In this document: positions 41,318-52,195 of the stretch, one piece after another
Position numbering within the stretch: the first letter of the stretch is position 1
How the letters are laid out: each line of letters opens with the position of its first letter
Assembly: GCA_027579435.1 (NCBI GenBank)
Contig: JANBPK010000876.1
Location: forward strand, 1-64,000
Reading direction: 5' to 3'
DNA from: Candolleomyces eurysporus
Taxonomy: Eukaryota; Basidiomycota; Agaricomycetes; Agaricales; Psathyrellaceae
Length of the DNA: 64,000 nucleotides
Position numbers and translations under genes: made by a program
Notes under the pieces: model-generated
The model's database searches: none
What the model was told of the DNA's origin: nothing
Seen by the model: the letters and a program-made list of their open reading frames with translations, nothing else

Positions 41318-43139
41318 ATGCTCAACGAGGAGGAAGACGTGTTCGACAGCGTTACATGGGAATCGCCCTCAGCANCTTACGANAATAACGACCAGCATGC
41401 TCCCTCACGGCCAGGCTTCATCCAAAGCACCGCGGAGAGCAATGAAGACCCTCTCCAGCCCAAGTGGGAAGGCTATCTCACAACTTCGGTTCGGGATCCA
41501 GTGAAGGAGCTGGCAGAGACCAAGGATGCCTATGTCTCTTATCTTGTGACCGCAAAGGTTGGTTCGCCNCAGCTTTGGATTGGACGGGTCCTCATGACTC
41601 CTAGACAAACCTTCCAATATTCTCCACATCGAACCCCAGCTCGCGACGACGCTTTCAAGACTTCGTTTTTCTGCGAGANCACCTTGTTCGTGACTTCCCA
41701 GCATGTGTTGTCCCTGTTCTTCCAGATAAGCATCGACTCGGTAAGCCGCTTCCAGTCACGGANGACCTATCAGCTAATTTATGGCCCAGAATATCTTACT
41801 GGTGACAGATTCAGCCCTGAATTCATGGAACGTCGCCGAGTCGAGTTAGTCACTGTGTTGTGCTTTCGAAATACTCTGATTGACAGCNTCTTAGTCTGCA
41901 TCGCTTCTTGGAGCGAATAGCCCGACATCCCATCTTGCAACGATGTACCCTTNTGCGTGCTTTCTTCGAATCCACGGAATGGGTAAGCCCNAGAGTACCA
42001 CTTCCAATGAATGCGCTCATGANGTTGTGTCCAGCATGTTTACATGCATCAACACGTTGCCCATCCTCCCACCCAAGAACCCTCAGCCGGATTGATTGAC
42101 AACATCTCTGACTCTCTCTTGAATGCATTCTCGAAGGTCCGCAAACCGGACGACCGGTTCTTGGCGATGAGGGAGAACGTTGATAAGTTTGAAGAGGGGT
42201 TGACAACGACAGAGCGTCTATACACTCGTATCCGCAATCGAACCAGTGGTGAGTCTTGTGGTCTATAATTTCATATTTCTGTCCCGTATTGGGTCTGAGG
42301 CTAAACGAGATGGCAATCCTGAATCTGGTGAAGATCTAACGGCCGACTACCACGACCTCGCGGTTGCCGTGCAAGGACTTGGCTTCCTCGAATCCGGAAT
42401 TACCGACCCTTTGAATCACTTCTCCAATACCTTGCTGGAATTCTCTGCCCTCGAGCGACACCTAGTATGCCGCATTTCTCAATNTTTCACGTCATAATTC
42501 TCGCTGACATATGTCCGTAGACCCAAAGCACNACGGACCCGTTGCTCACCCATCTCCATTCCCTTCTCACGTACTCCCATGCTAATCGCGCCGTACTCAA
42601 ATTGCGAGATCAGAAACAGCTGGACTTTGAAGAACTGTCCGACTANTTGTCCGGAGTGACGANTGAGCGAGACAGGCTGTCGGCCATTATCAGCGGGCAC
42701 GCNGGTAGTTCAGGCCTTGGCATTGGAGCATACATAAAGGACAGAGTTGACGCGCTGCGTGGCTTGGATGACGANCGNAGTCGCGTCGAGAAGATGAAGA
42801 AACTCGATGGGAAGATNAAAGAGGTCTGTTCGTGTTTGAGCGTCANGATNAAAGTCTTTACTCACCTACCGTNCTNCAGTTGCAAGACGCAGTCACCACT
42901 GCTCATGAGACCTCTGACGCGTTTAATGATGCGACTTTAAGGGAGCAGGCCATCTTCCAGTACTCGAAAGAAGCCGAAATGAAGGATATTTTGGGCGATC
43001 TTGCGGANGGGCAAATCGAATTTTACAAGGCGGTATGTACACCATCGCAAGATNGGACNTATGCTGACCCGTTCCTCAGGCTATGGAAGAATGGGAGAGA
43101 GTCATCCCTATTCTTCAACGGATCCGTGTGGACGTTTAG
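41318..43139 (+). CDS. SNX4: Sorting nexin SNX4/ATG24 (PX-BAR)
   Basis: Endosomal sorting nexin for retrieval to the Golgi and for selective autophagy. The start at 41318 gives MLNEEEDVFDSVTWESP. The PX domain follows (VRDPVKELAETKDAYVSYLV; FRRRFQDF-VFLRDHL after an intron; FPACVVPVLPDKHRLEYLTG; FMERRRVDLHRFLERIARHP). The BAR region contains DNISDSLLNAFSKVRKPDDR, DLTADYHDLAVAVQGLGFLE and the SNX4-typical LLTYSHANRAVLKLRDQKQL with FEELSDYLS. The last exon gives AAMEEWERVIPILQRIRVDV, with the stop at 43137-43139. One intron ends at about 42310 (AAACGAG), joining TS to DGNPESGEDLTA. A scrap of exactly this exon recurs at 47058-47093. Convergent with REV7, 32 bp apart. Confidence 0.9.
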
Positions 43140-43171
43140 TACATCTCTCCAGATTCTTATCATACTGTATA

Positions 43172-44273
43172 TTACTCAGGAGGTTTTGCTTTTGCTTTCT
43201 TTAATGATTCGGCGACTTTTCTNGCCTCGAGCTGCTGCTCCTTAAGCCTTTCTCGCTCTAGTTTCAATTTTTCTGCGGATTCCTGGACGGCAAGCGACAC
43301 CTATTCGTTAACGTTAGTACACGTCGCTCTGTTTAATGAAAAACTGGACCTCACATCAATGACACCTGTGTTAACTGCGCGAATCATGTATAGTTCAGCT
43401 TGCTGTGATACCCCAGACGTAGTATGCTGCGTATCAGCAGGNATCCACGGTGGCGGCTCCTGCTGGTGAGGGGTTTAGCTAGACGTGACTTCCCACCCAG
43501 AGCACAGAATCCACCTTGGACTGGGAGACGGAGGGTGCTGTGCCATCCTTGAGCTCTAATAGAATTGCAAAGGACACGTCGTCTTGTTTTTGTGAGATGA
43601 AGCTCCTTCCTCAAACTCTCGTGGGGACGTACCTCCAAGATTCAGCTGCCCGAGCTGAGATTCGATCATGTTCAGTTTAGTGAGGAAAGACCGGAAATAC
43701 TGAACAAGGGACTTGGCTGTCATAGCGTTTTCAACCCTTTGATGGACAAGTTAAAGGAATCTCGGGAATTGGAGGGTTGAAGAAAGACAAACTTTGTCGC
43801 CTTGTTGAACGAGGGCACGTCAATCATGTTCTCGATGGCGAATATAAACCGTTCCAACGCGACGTGCTCTTTGTTTTTGATAACAACGACCACTTTTTCC
43901 ACTGTTCCCTTGGAGCANGTCAAGTTTTATCGATTAGCTCGACAGGGAATATCTCGCAAACATACTTGGTGCATCTCCTCGCNNAGAGCCTTGATCGCTC
44001 CCGAGATATACTCATTGAGAGCCGGGTGTCGAGATTGGAACACAGGTGTGTCGTATTTCTTCCTCCTGATGAAAAGCTCTGCAGGGTAGACCTGCCTCAC
44101 GTAGAGGATGGTATGAACGGCAACCTCGACTTCAAGGAGGGTTGCANTCAGTTAATTCTTATNNGAGCTACCAAGAAGGGCCTNAGGAAAGCCTACTGAA
44201 ATCTGATATTCCAGCNACAGCTTCTAAAAGAAAGTTCAGTGAATCGAATGGCAGGTGCGTCGGTGGAAGACAT
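43172..44273 (-). CDS. REV7: REV7/MAD2L2, HORMA-domain subunit of DNA polymerase zeta
   Basis: HORMA adaptor for translesion synthesis by polymerase zeta, with REV3. The start complementary to 44271-44273 gives [16 protein letters not shown]. After splicing comes [40 protein letters not shown] and [13 protein letters not shown], the classical REV7 start. [20 protein letters not shown] and [19 protein letters not shown] follow, then [20 protein letters not shown]. The C-terminus is an unusual Lys/Glu/Ala-rich helix ([20 protein letters not shown]) ending in KKAKAKPPE. The stop at 43172-43174 lies 32 bp from SNX4's stop. The junction between the first exon and the HORMA start (about 44140-44220) contains ambiguous bases and is unresolved. 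Confidence 0.87.
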
Positions 44274-44721
44274 ACGGTTGAAACTTAAGGGTTCATCTGA
44301 CATGACGGTTTTGATTGAACAATGCGCGCGCGACACGCCAGGCTTGGGACAGATTTCGCGACCGTCCAACTAAGCGCCCTATCCCCACCAACTGCAACCA
44401 TTCTGATCAGCGCCCATGACTCGGCTTCTGGGCATTCCTTGATGCAGGGGACGGCAGCACATGCGAATTTACTCCTGGTATGGGGTATCGAACATCTTCG
44501 AGTCCAGACGCGTCTTCTTGCAGCCTATCAGGGGCAGCAACGAAAAGAAGGNCCCCACANCCCCCCACTTATAACACAAAAGGAACCCTGTATACTATTC
44601 CCATTGATCCCTCTTCCTACTGTTCGCCCTGGAGATCTATCGACAAAGTACCCCAGACTCGTTTCGCACCCCAGAACTGCGACAAATCGACCGTCTGCAT
44701 TGATTCTAGCCGCCAATCTCT
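44274..44721. other. Intergenic region between REV7 and hydrolase copy 1
   Basis: About 450 bp hold the divergent promoters of REV7 (-) and the first serine hydrolase (+). The same sequence, diverged but collinear, recurs at about 47234-47651 upstream of the second hydrolase. Nothing else is recognised. Confidence 0.55.
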
Positions 44722-46838
44722 ATGTCCAGAAGGAAATCAATTGTTGCTATCTCCGCCGCCCTCATCTTAACCTTCACCCTATGCAGCATCCTCGTACCAA
44801 CTCCAAGGGTATCCTTGACAGGCAAAGAATACGGGGGCGCTATTAGAGAGACGTTCCTGTCCCGAGTCTTCTGGACAATTTCGGATGGGGTACTTGGCTG
44901 GCTCGCTTTGTTCTCTCTCCCAAGCAGCGACCATCCAGTGGCCTGGGTGCGCTCAGCTTTCCAGCGCTCAGCCTTTCTAGGCGATGAGATTCAATGCATT
45001 TTCCCACTTCCTTCAAATCTCCTGACAGATCGGCCTGTTCAACGTGATAATCCGGACTTTCAGAAGGCTGCGGAGAACTTGCGCAAGCACTTCTCGGCGC
45101 GAACTTCCCAGGCAGACATCGATAGTTTGGCTATTGCTGTCGTAACCCCTGCTGGAGTCGTGTTCGAAGAGGCCTATGGAATTCTGAAGGCCAATGATAC
45201 CTCGGGTAAACAATACGTGGTGGATAGAAACTCTATCTATAGAATCGCAAGTGTGACCAAGGTTTTCACTGTGTTTGAAACGCTACTCTTGAGAGAACGA
45301 GGTTTCCTTGACTTGTAAGTTCCATAAAGCTTAAAACTTTCTATACTGATGCTCCTTTGGTTCTAAAGTGATGACCCAGTGGAGAAATACGTCTCAGAGT
45401 TCTCGCCCCCTAGTCCATCCTACGGCTGGTCGGATTATCTCTCAGATCGCAGCAAAGACCATGCTGGGTTTGGGAAACATCCGAATCTCAAAAAGAGTTC
45501 GCGTATTACCCTTCGCCAACTAGCCAGTCATACTGCAGGTAAGCTTATAAGTCATAAAGATACACCAGTCGGGGAATCTTAAGTTTCCAACTAGGACTTG
45601 GACGGGACTATCCGTTAATCAATCTGCCCAAATGGCCGACCTCGGAAGGCTGGCCTCCTCCCTCACCTATCCGAAACACCACATTCGAAAACGTACTGGG
45701 ATCTATCAACCGGTTCCCTTCTGTCAACCTTCCATATTTATACCCTATCTATTCAAACGTAGGGTTTGATATGCTAGGACTAGCGAACGTGGGCGCCAAT
45801 CTCAAGGCTGGTAAACACCGTCGCTTGGGGTCTCAGCCCAAAACGCACAAAGAGCTTGTCAAGAGGGATATCTTTGACGCCTTTGGATTGAACAGCAGCT
45901 TCTATCGAGTACCTGAGGATGAGGAGCTCAAAGCCCACATCGCCATTCCGGCACAGAATTCAGATTGGGCGGTGTGTACTCTCAGCATTCATCACTAGAA
46001 AAACCCACTAAATTAACATTTCTCGTAGGATTCTGTCCTTGGAGACGTCGACGACGCGGCGGGTGGGCAGTACAGCTCTCTGTCCGATCTCGCGAAATTC
46101 ATGCACCTCCTCCTATCACCCAACCCTCCAAAGGACTACGCCTTCCTTCCCTCCCTCGTCCGCGAATGGCTAAGGCCACTGCATATTTGGCCTGATGGGA
46201 CCGAGGCCGTCGGTGCACCCTGGGAGATCGACTATCTGTATCTTCCGCCCTGGTATCAGAAGCAAACCCGAGTCCCGATCTACTGGAAGTTGGGCAACCT
46301 GCCGGGGTACCACTCCGCCATTGGGTTGAATCAAGAATACGGGTATGGAATCGTCATACTCGTTACGGGAAAATATGAGAACACGCGCGAGCTGGGCCGC
46401 CAGGCTCTAAATATCTTGCAGCCAGCCTTTAGGAAGGTCTTGGAGGATCAGGTTCGAGAGGCGTACACGGGTGAATGGGAAGTAGCATCAGGGGGAAACT
46501 CAACGGGTACAGCCTTCGTGGGTTTGTCATATGGGCAACTGGTCATGCCAAGGCTCGTCGTTGACGGTGTCGATGTCCTACGGGCAGTGCAAGAAGCTAA
46601 CACCGAAAGCCCCTTCCCTTTCCCCAAGGCGGTGCCGCTTTGGAGCACAGGGAGGATAGACGAATTCCGTCTGGCGTTCGGGAGAGCAGGAGGAATCTCC
46701 GGATGCTTGCCGTACTGGGCTTCCGTCGATTTTGGGTTGACGAGCAGGGGTGCATCGGTTGATCTGGTTTATTGGGAGAAGGGCGAGTTGGTGTATCCGA
46801 GCGCTGGAGTGAGGTTCAAACGCAAGAGGCAGTATTAA
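44722..46838 (+). CDS. Beta-lactamase-fold serine hydrolase, copy 1
   Basis: Class C beta-lactamase/penicillin-binding-protein fold enzyme with an N-terminal signal anchor (MSRRKSIVAISAALILTFTL), so secreted or facing the lumen. The catalytic S-x-x-K is visible in YRIASVTKVFTVFETLL (S-V-T-K). The second motif Y-x-N is in YSNVGFDMLG. The third motif is K-L-G rather than K-T-G, in YWKLGNLPGYHS, where homologues have H/K-T-G-x-x-P-G. Four exons; the first intron starts at 45315 and resumes at 45369. The C-terminal domain of about 150 residues (EWEVASGGNSTGTAFVGLSY onward) ends at 46838. Fungal relatives act on esters or amides of unknown nature, so the substrate cannot be stated. Nearly identical to the gene at 47652. 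Confidence 0.88.
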
Positions 46839-46960
46839 GCGGTAGTGCAGTATATATGTATCAATGAACTCGTACATTCTGAATGGGCAAAGGTGAAAAT
46901 CCGAATTATTCCTATCTACACTATATCTAAGGTACAACTTCAAAGAAAGAAAAAAAAGAC

Positions 46961-47051
46961 ATTCTCACTAACCAGCTCGTGTACGTTCACTAAAGCAGAT
47001 GAAATAACCGACCTAGCCTCCATCTAGATCCACACTTTCAAGCGCTCCTAA
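46961..47051 (-). pseudogene. Remnant of the CQD1-like kinase 3' end
   Basis: About 90 bp match, with scattered substitutions and a 1-2 nt deletion, the terminal coding part of the kinase gene at about 49940-50031 (region encoding DLGALLKVWVWMEARSFISS). The real stop-codon end is missing. It lies immediately after the first hydrolase, where the intact kinase lies after the second. Confidence 0.85.
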
Positions 47052-47057
47052 ATCCCG

Positions 47058-47093
47058 TCCTGAATCTGGTGAAGATGATCTAACGGCCGACTA
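47058..47093 (+). pseudogene. Remnant of a SNX4 exon
   Basis: A 36-nt stretch equals SNX4 positions 42317-42349, base for base, except for one extra GAT triplet. It corresponds to the codons for PESGEDLTADY and sits between the kinase and REV7 remnants in the same orientation as SNX4. Confidence 0.8.
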
Positions 47094-47100
47094 ATACCAG

Positions 47101-47233
47101 TTGTACTCAGTCAATTCTTACTTAGGCTGCAGAGAAAGGCCTGGAGAAAGCCTACTGGAATCTGGTATTCCGGCAACAGCTTCCAAAAGAAAGCTGAATG
47201 GATAGAAACGTAGAGGCGTCGGTCGAAGACATA
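47101..47233 (-). pseudogene. Remnant of the REV7 5' end
   Basis: Collinear with 44141-44273. The initiation codon (complement of 47231-47233) and the opening MSSTDA are retained, and the text then diverges (STFLSIQLSFGSCC against [13 protein letters not shown]). The HORMA domain is absent: sequence to the left switches to the SNX4 remnant. It cannot encode REV7. Confidence 0.85.
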
Positions 47234-47651
47234 CGGTTGAGACTCAAGGGTTCTTCCGACATGATGAACAGTGCGCGACGCGCCTTTAATTGGAACAGAT
47301 TACGCGAGCGTCCAGACTTAGCACCAACTGCAACCACTCTGATCACCATGAGGCTTCTGGGCATTCCTTGATGCAGGGGACGGCGTAACATGCGAATTTA
47401 TTACTAGCATGGGGCATCGAACACCTTCGAGCTCAGACTGAATGTCGAAGCTGTGTCTTCTTCCGGTCTATCAGACGCAGCAACGAAAAAGAAGGCCCCA
47501 AACCCCCCTTATAACTCAAAAGGAACCCTGGGTACTATTCCTCTTCCTACTGTGCGCCCTGGAGATCTATCGACAAAGTACCCCAGACTCGTTTCGCACC
47601 CCAGAACTGCGACAAATCGACCGTCTGCATTGATTCTAGCCGCCATTCCCT

Positions 47652-49777
47652 ATGTCCAGAAGGAAATCGATTGTTGCTATCTCCGCCGCCCTCATCTTAA
47701 CCTTCACCCTATGCAGCATCCTCGTACCAACCTCAGGGGTCTCCTTAACAGGCGAAGAATACGGGGGCGCTGTTAGAGAGACATTCCTAGGCCTATCCCG
47801 AATCTTCTGGACAATCTCGGATGGGGTGCTTGGCTGGCTTGCTTTGTTCTCTCTCCCAAGCAGCGACTATTTGGCCTGGGTGCGCTCAGCTTTCCAGCGC
47901 TCAGCCTTTCCGGGCGATGACATTCAATGCATTTTCCCACTTCCCTCAAATCTCCTGACAGATCGGCCTGTTCAACGTGATAATCCGGACTTCCAGAAGG
48001 CTGCGGAAAGCTTGCGCCAACACTTCTCAGCGCGAACTTCCCAGGCAGACATCGATAGTTTAGCTATTGCTGTCGTCACTCCTGCTGGAGTCGTGTTCGA
48101 AGAGGGCTATGGAGTCCTAAAGGCCAATGATACCTCGGGTAAACAATACGCGGTGGATGGAAACTCTATCTATAGAGTCGCGAGTGTGACCAAGGTTTTC
48201 ACTGTGTTTGAAACGCTGCTCTTGAGAGAACGAGGCTTACTTGACTTGTAAGTTCCATCAAACTTCCAACTAAATACCTTACGCTGATCTTTGGCCCTAA
48301 AGTGATGACCCAGTGGAGAAATACGTCCCAGAGTTCTCGCCTCCTAGTCTATCCTACGGCTGGTCGGATTATCTCTCGGATCGCAGCAAAGACCATGCTG
48401 GATACGGGAAACATCCGAATCGCAAAAAGAGTTCGCGCATTACCCTTCGCCAACTGGCCAGTCATACTGCAGGTAAGCGCTAGCTCATAAGACATGAAGC
48501 CACGCCAGTCAGGGAATCTTACGTTTTCAACTAGGACTTGGACGGGACTATCCGTTAATCGATCTGCCCAAATGGCCGACCGAGGAAGGCTGGCCTCCTC
48601 CCTCACCCATCCGGAACACCACGTTCAAAAACGTCCTAGGATCTATTAACCGTTTCCCCTCCGTTAACCTTCCATATTTATACCCCGTCTATTCCAATGC
48701 AGGGTTTGATATGCTAGGACTGGCGAACGTGGGCGCCAATCTCAAGGCCGGTAAACACCGTCGCTTGGGGTCCCAACCCAGAACGCACAAAGAGCTTGTC
48801 AAGAGGGATATCTTTGACGTCTTTGGATTGAACAGCAGCTTCTACCGTGTACCCGAAGATGAGGAGCTCAGAGCTCACATCGCCATTCCGGCACAGAATT
48901 CAGATTGGGCGGTGCGTACCCAGCAATCATCATCGGAGATCTGCAGTATACTGACGTTTCTCATAGGATTCCGTCCTTGGAGACGTCGACGACGCGGCAG
49001 GTGGGCAGTACAGCTCCTTGTCCGACCTCGCGAAATTCATGCATCTCATCCTATCACCCAANCCCCCCAAAGGACTACGCCTTCCTTCCCTCCCTCGTCC
49101 GCGAATGGCTGAGGCCACTGCACATTTGGCCCGACGGAACCGAAGCCGTTGGGGCACCCTGGGAGATCGAATATCCGTATCTTCAGCCCCGGTACCAGAA
49201 GCAAACTCGACTCCCGATTTACTGGAAGTTGGGCAACATGCCAGGGTACCACTCCCTCTTCGGCCTAAATCCAGAATATGGGTATGGCGTTGTCATACTC
49301 GTTACGGGCAAGTATGGGGACACGCGCGCGCTGGGCCGTCAAGCTCTGAACATCTTGCAACCAGCCTTTAGGAAGGTCTTGGAGGATCAGGTTCGAGAGG
49401 CGTATTTGGGCGAATGGGAAGTAGCATCGGGGGGAAACTCGACGGGTACAGCTCTCGTGGGTTTGTCGTATGGGCAACTGGTCATGACAAGGCTCGTCGT
49501 TGACGGCGTCGATGTCCTACGGGCAGTGCAAGAATACGGCACCGAAAACCCTGTCCCCTTCCCCAACGCGGTAGCGCTTTGGAGCACCGGGAGGATAGAC
49601 GAATTCCGTCTGGCGTTTGGGAGAGGAAGAGGAATATCGGGATGCATGTCGTATTGGGCTTCCGTCGATCCTGGGTTGACGAGTCGAGGTGCATCGGTTG
49701 ATTTGATTTATTGGGAGAAGGGCGAGTTGGTGTATCCGAGCGCTGGGGTGAGGTTCAAACGCAAGAGGCGGTATTAA
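47652..49777 (+). CDS. Beta-lactamase-fold serine hydrolase, copy 2
   Basis: Paralogue of the hydrolase at 44722 with the same four-exon structure and all three active-site motifs: S-V-T-K in YRVASVTKVFTVF, Y-S-N in YSNAGFDMLG and K-L-G in YWKLGNMPGYHS. The signal anchor is unchanged. Differences are scattered: two extra residues in FLGLSRIFWT, two fewer in PSSDYLAWVR, and substitutions in the C-terminal domain (for example EYGTENPVPF against EANTESPFPF). One ambiguous base at 49062 does not break the frame. Both copies appear intact, so the pair probably represents dosage increase or early divergence. Confidence 0.88.
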
Positions 49778-49916
49778 GCGGCAGTGTAGTATATATATCA
49801 CTGAACTCGTACATTCTGAGTGGGCGACGGTCAATATCCGAATTATTCCTATCTACACTATATATAGGTTACAACTTGAAGAAAAGTCCACAAAAGGATG
49901 AGATATATAATACTGT

Positions 49917-52053
49917 CTAAATGTTCGGTGACAACCAGTCTCGCTGAACCAACTCGTCCACGTTCACTAAAGCCGATGAGATAAACGACCTAGCCTCCAT
50001 CCAGACCCACACTTTCAAAAGCGCCCCTAAATCGCTCCCCGGCAAGTCTTTGGCGCTTATACCGCCCATACCCTCTCTCGTCGCCATCTGACCTCCGAGC
50101 TGTCTAAGTATAGGCAGCGCACTGGCAAACAAATCCATATTAGGATCAAGCTGTCTGCCAATACCCTCCAACAAAAGTATAGAGATAACAGTGTTTATAA
50201 AGTCACCCTCCATCTTGACGTGATGCTGCCTGACGTTCTTTAATACCTCTGTGAGGAGGTCAGCTATTTTGATTTGGCCGAGAGAAAAGGTGCGTCGTTT
50301 CACTGATAGAATCAGGTGCTGCATCTTGAGGGCAAAGGTCTCGGTGTCGATGGCCAATTCGGGCGTTCGAGAGCGCTCAATCATGAGCTGACCTGTGCGG
50401 TACCCGTCAAACTCGGCTACGGCGCGGAATAGGTCGAGGAAGTTTTGGCGGTTCGTGACATTGAGGGTGGTGACCAGTCCGGCGTCGATGAACACGATTT
50501 CTGGGATGTAGCCAGAGTCGTGGAGTGAGTCGAGCTCTTGGTGCCAGAGTTCTGGGGAGTTGGAAAGGGATTTGAGTTTGGAGACGATAGCGTCGGATTG
50601 GGAATAGTCGGCGGGGATGATGGGAGAGCAAAAGTCGTCGGGACTGCCGTCGGGTGGAGGGCGATGGAAGAAGTGATTCCAGAGGTTTTGAAGAAGAATG
50701 CGAGTGGTAGGAGGTTTGCTGAACTTGATCATGATATTTCCTGGATGGAGGTCGGAGTGTACGAAATTGTCGAGAAGGAGCATATTCTATCACGTGGGTT
50801 AGTAGTGTTGAAAGCTGGAATGAAGAGACTCACAAGGAACGCGTTCAAACCGAGGGTCGCAACTTGATAATCATATGGACCACCCCCATTGCGCAGGAAT
50901 TGTTCAAGCGGGAGAGCATTCTCAAATTCTTCAATGAGCATATCAGCCGACGACCAGAGTTTGAGGGGTCTGGGGAAGGTTATTGGAACCTTTCTGGGAG
51001 CAAAGTTTTGTTCAAAGGTCAGTAGGTTATCCGCTTCGTTTCGCAAATCCAGTTGCTGATGCATCATGTGCCCAAAGACATCGACTTCCTCTGGCAAGGA
51101 TAGCCATTGCATTCCGGGCAAGACGGATATGCAAGTAGCAAAGAAGCGCATGATAGAGAGGTCTCGGGAGATTATTTTGGAAACACGAGGATGGAGAACC
51201 TTAATGGCCACGGAGGCTGTTGGTGCAGCCGGAGGAGGGTCCTGGAGGATAACAGGACCGACGGTGCCTGAAATGGGCTTGCGGGTACGCCTTGGGTGGT
51301 GATAGGAAGGGGGAATGAGGTCTTTCCTGAGGGTGGCGCGGTAGACCTGGGCGATAGCGCCGGAACCGATGGGCACCTCATCAAATTCTTCAAAGACTTC
51401 TTCAAAAGGACGTTCAAAGACTCTTTCGACGATGCGCTTGGTATGCAGCAGACTATGCAGCTTTCCCTGTGAGTGCAAGGCTCCCAGACGCTCGCAGAGG
51501 ATGGGAGGGAAGAGATCGGCCCTGGATGCAGCCCATTGGGCCAACTGACGCACATTCAGGCCGGATGCTTGCGATAGAAAGAGTACGGACTCACTTTGAT
51601 GAACGTTGGACCTGCAGCCTCCATCTGTCGGACCAGGAAGCCGTACCACCAGACGGCGCCCCACCTGTCGCCTCTGTATCGCTTGGAAGGTTGGCCGACG
51701 AGGAGCATGGGGCTGGAAATGATGACCGGGAAGAAGAGGATGAAGAGATGGACGAAGCGGCCAGCGGTAAGGATGGGCTCCCAGAGCTTGTTCCTCAGGA
51801 GCACCCGGAGTCGTGAGCCGACGTCGAGGTCGACCTCTGAGGGGGACAGGATGAGGGGCTGGACATCCCGGCATGGGATTAGCTTCGGGGAGGAAAAGAC
51901 ATGGCTGGGCACGTTGTCGTCGGGCCTGCGGTTGACGCAGACGAGGGCGACGCCAGCAGCGACAGGCAGTGCCCAGAGCAGACGGGGAGCTCGAGCGGGT
52001 CGCAGACGGGCCCTCGCAAGAAAGCCAGCCGCCCGGGAGAGGGACGAGGCCAT
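49917..52053 (-). CDS. ADCK/UbiB-family mitochondrial kinase-like protein (CQD1/YPL109C type)
   Basis: Atypical kinase of the ABC1/ADCK/UbiB family, closest in layout to ADCK2 and yeast YPL109C (CQD1), which affects coenzyme Q and lipid distribution in mitochondria. The Arg/Ala-rich N-terminus (MASSLSRAAGFLARARLRPA) and a hydrophobic stretch suggest inner-membrane targeting. The KxGQ-type motif is TFIK-LAQWAASRADLFP, with Ala in place of Gly. Then come IGSGAIAQVYRA, SVAIKVLHP (Lys), NFVHSDLHPGNIM (catalytic loop) and IVFIDAGLVTTL (DFG equivalent). The start is at 52053 and the stop at 49917. Genes of this family flank HD mating loci in many Agaricomycetes. A piece of its 3' end is duplicated at 46961-47051. 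Confidence 0.9.
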
Positions 52054-52195
52054 GGTANGGGGAGTGGAGTGACGTCACGGGATGTGTTTTTATCGCGGTG
52101 TTGACATTTGTTGACAGAGATATCTGTTTTCCCTCCTCCCCTCGGTCGGTGTCTGGGTCCCGACTCGCCAGCAGCTTGTTCTGCTCGAAAGGTCT
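52054..52195. promoter_or_regulatory. Divergent promoter of kinase and glycogenin genes
   Basis: Only 142 bp separate the two start codons. The segment includes a TGACGTCA palindrome at 52071-52078, a perfect CRE-type bZIP site, close to the kinase start. Confidence 0.55.

Larger units (their letters stand above)
44141..47051 (+). repeat. Segmental tandem duplication, copy 1
   Basis: This 2.9-kb block runs from the REV7 5' end through the first hydrolase to a remnant of the kinase 3' end. It aligns collinearly with 47101-50031. Both coding and flanking sequence match, with small indels outside exons, for example just after the hydrolase stop codons. Confidence 0.85.
47101..50031 (+). repeat. 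Segmental tandem duplication, copy 2
   Basis: Second copy of the block at 44141-47051, containing the REV7 5' remnant, the second hydrolase and the true 3' end of the kinase. Intron positions in the hydrolases are the same and coding identity is high, so the duplication is recent relative to the gene family. Confidence 0.85.

Noticed and set aside
44320..44385. Possible tRNA-like segment near the REV7 promoter
   Set aside because: A stretch resembling a D-arm is seen on the minus strand, but there is no T-loop GGTTCGA, no foldable acceptor stem and no anticodon arm. The diverged copy at 47 kb does not preserve pairing.
51556..52104. Plus-strand open frames opposite the kinase N-terminus
   Set aside because: They are antisense to GC-rich Ala/Arg codons and have no homology-like features.
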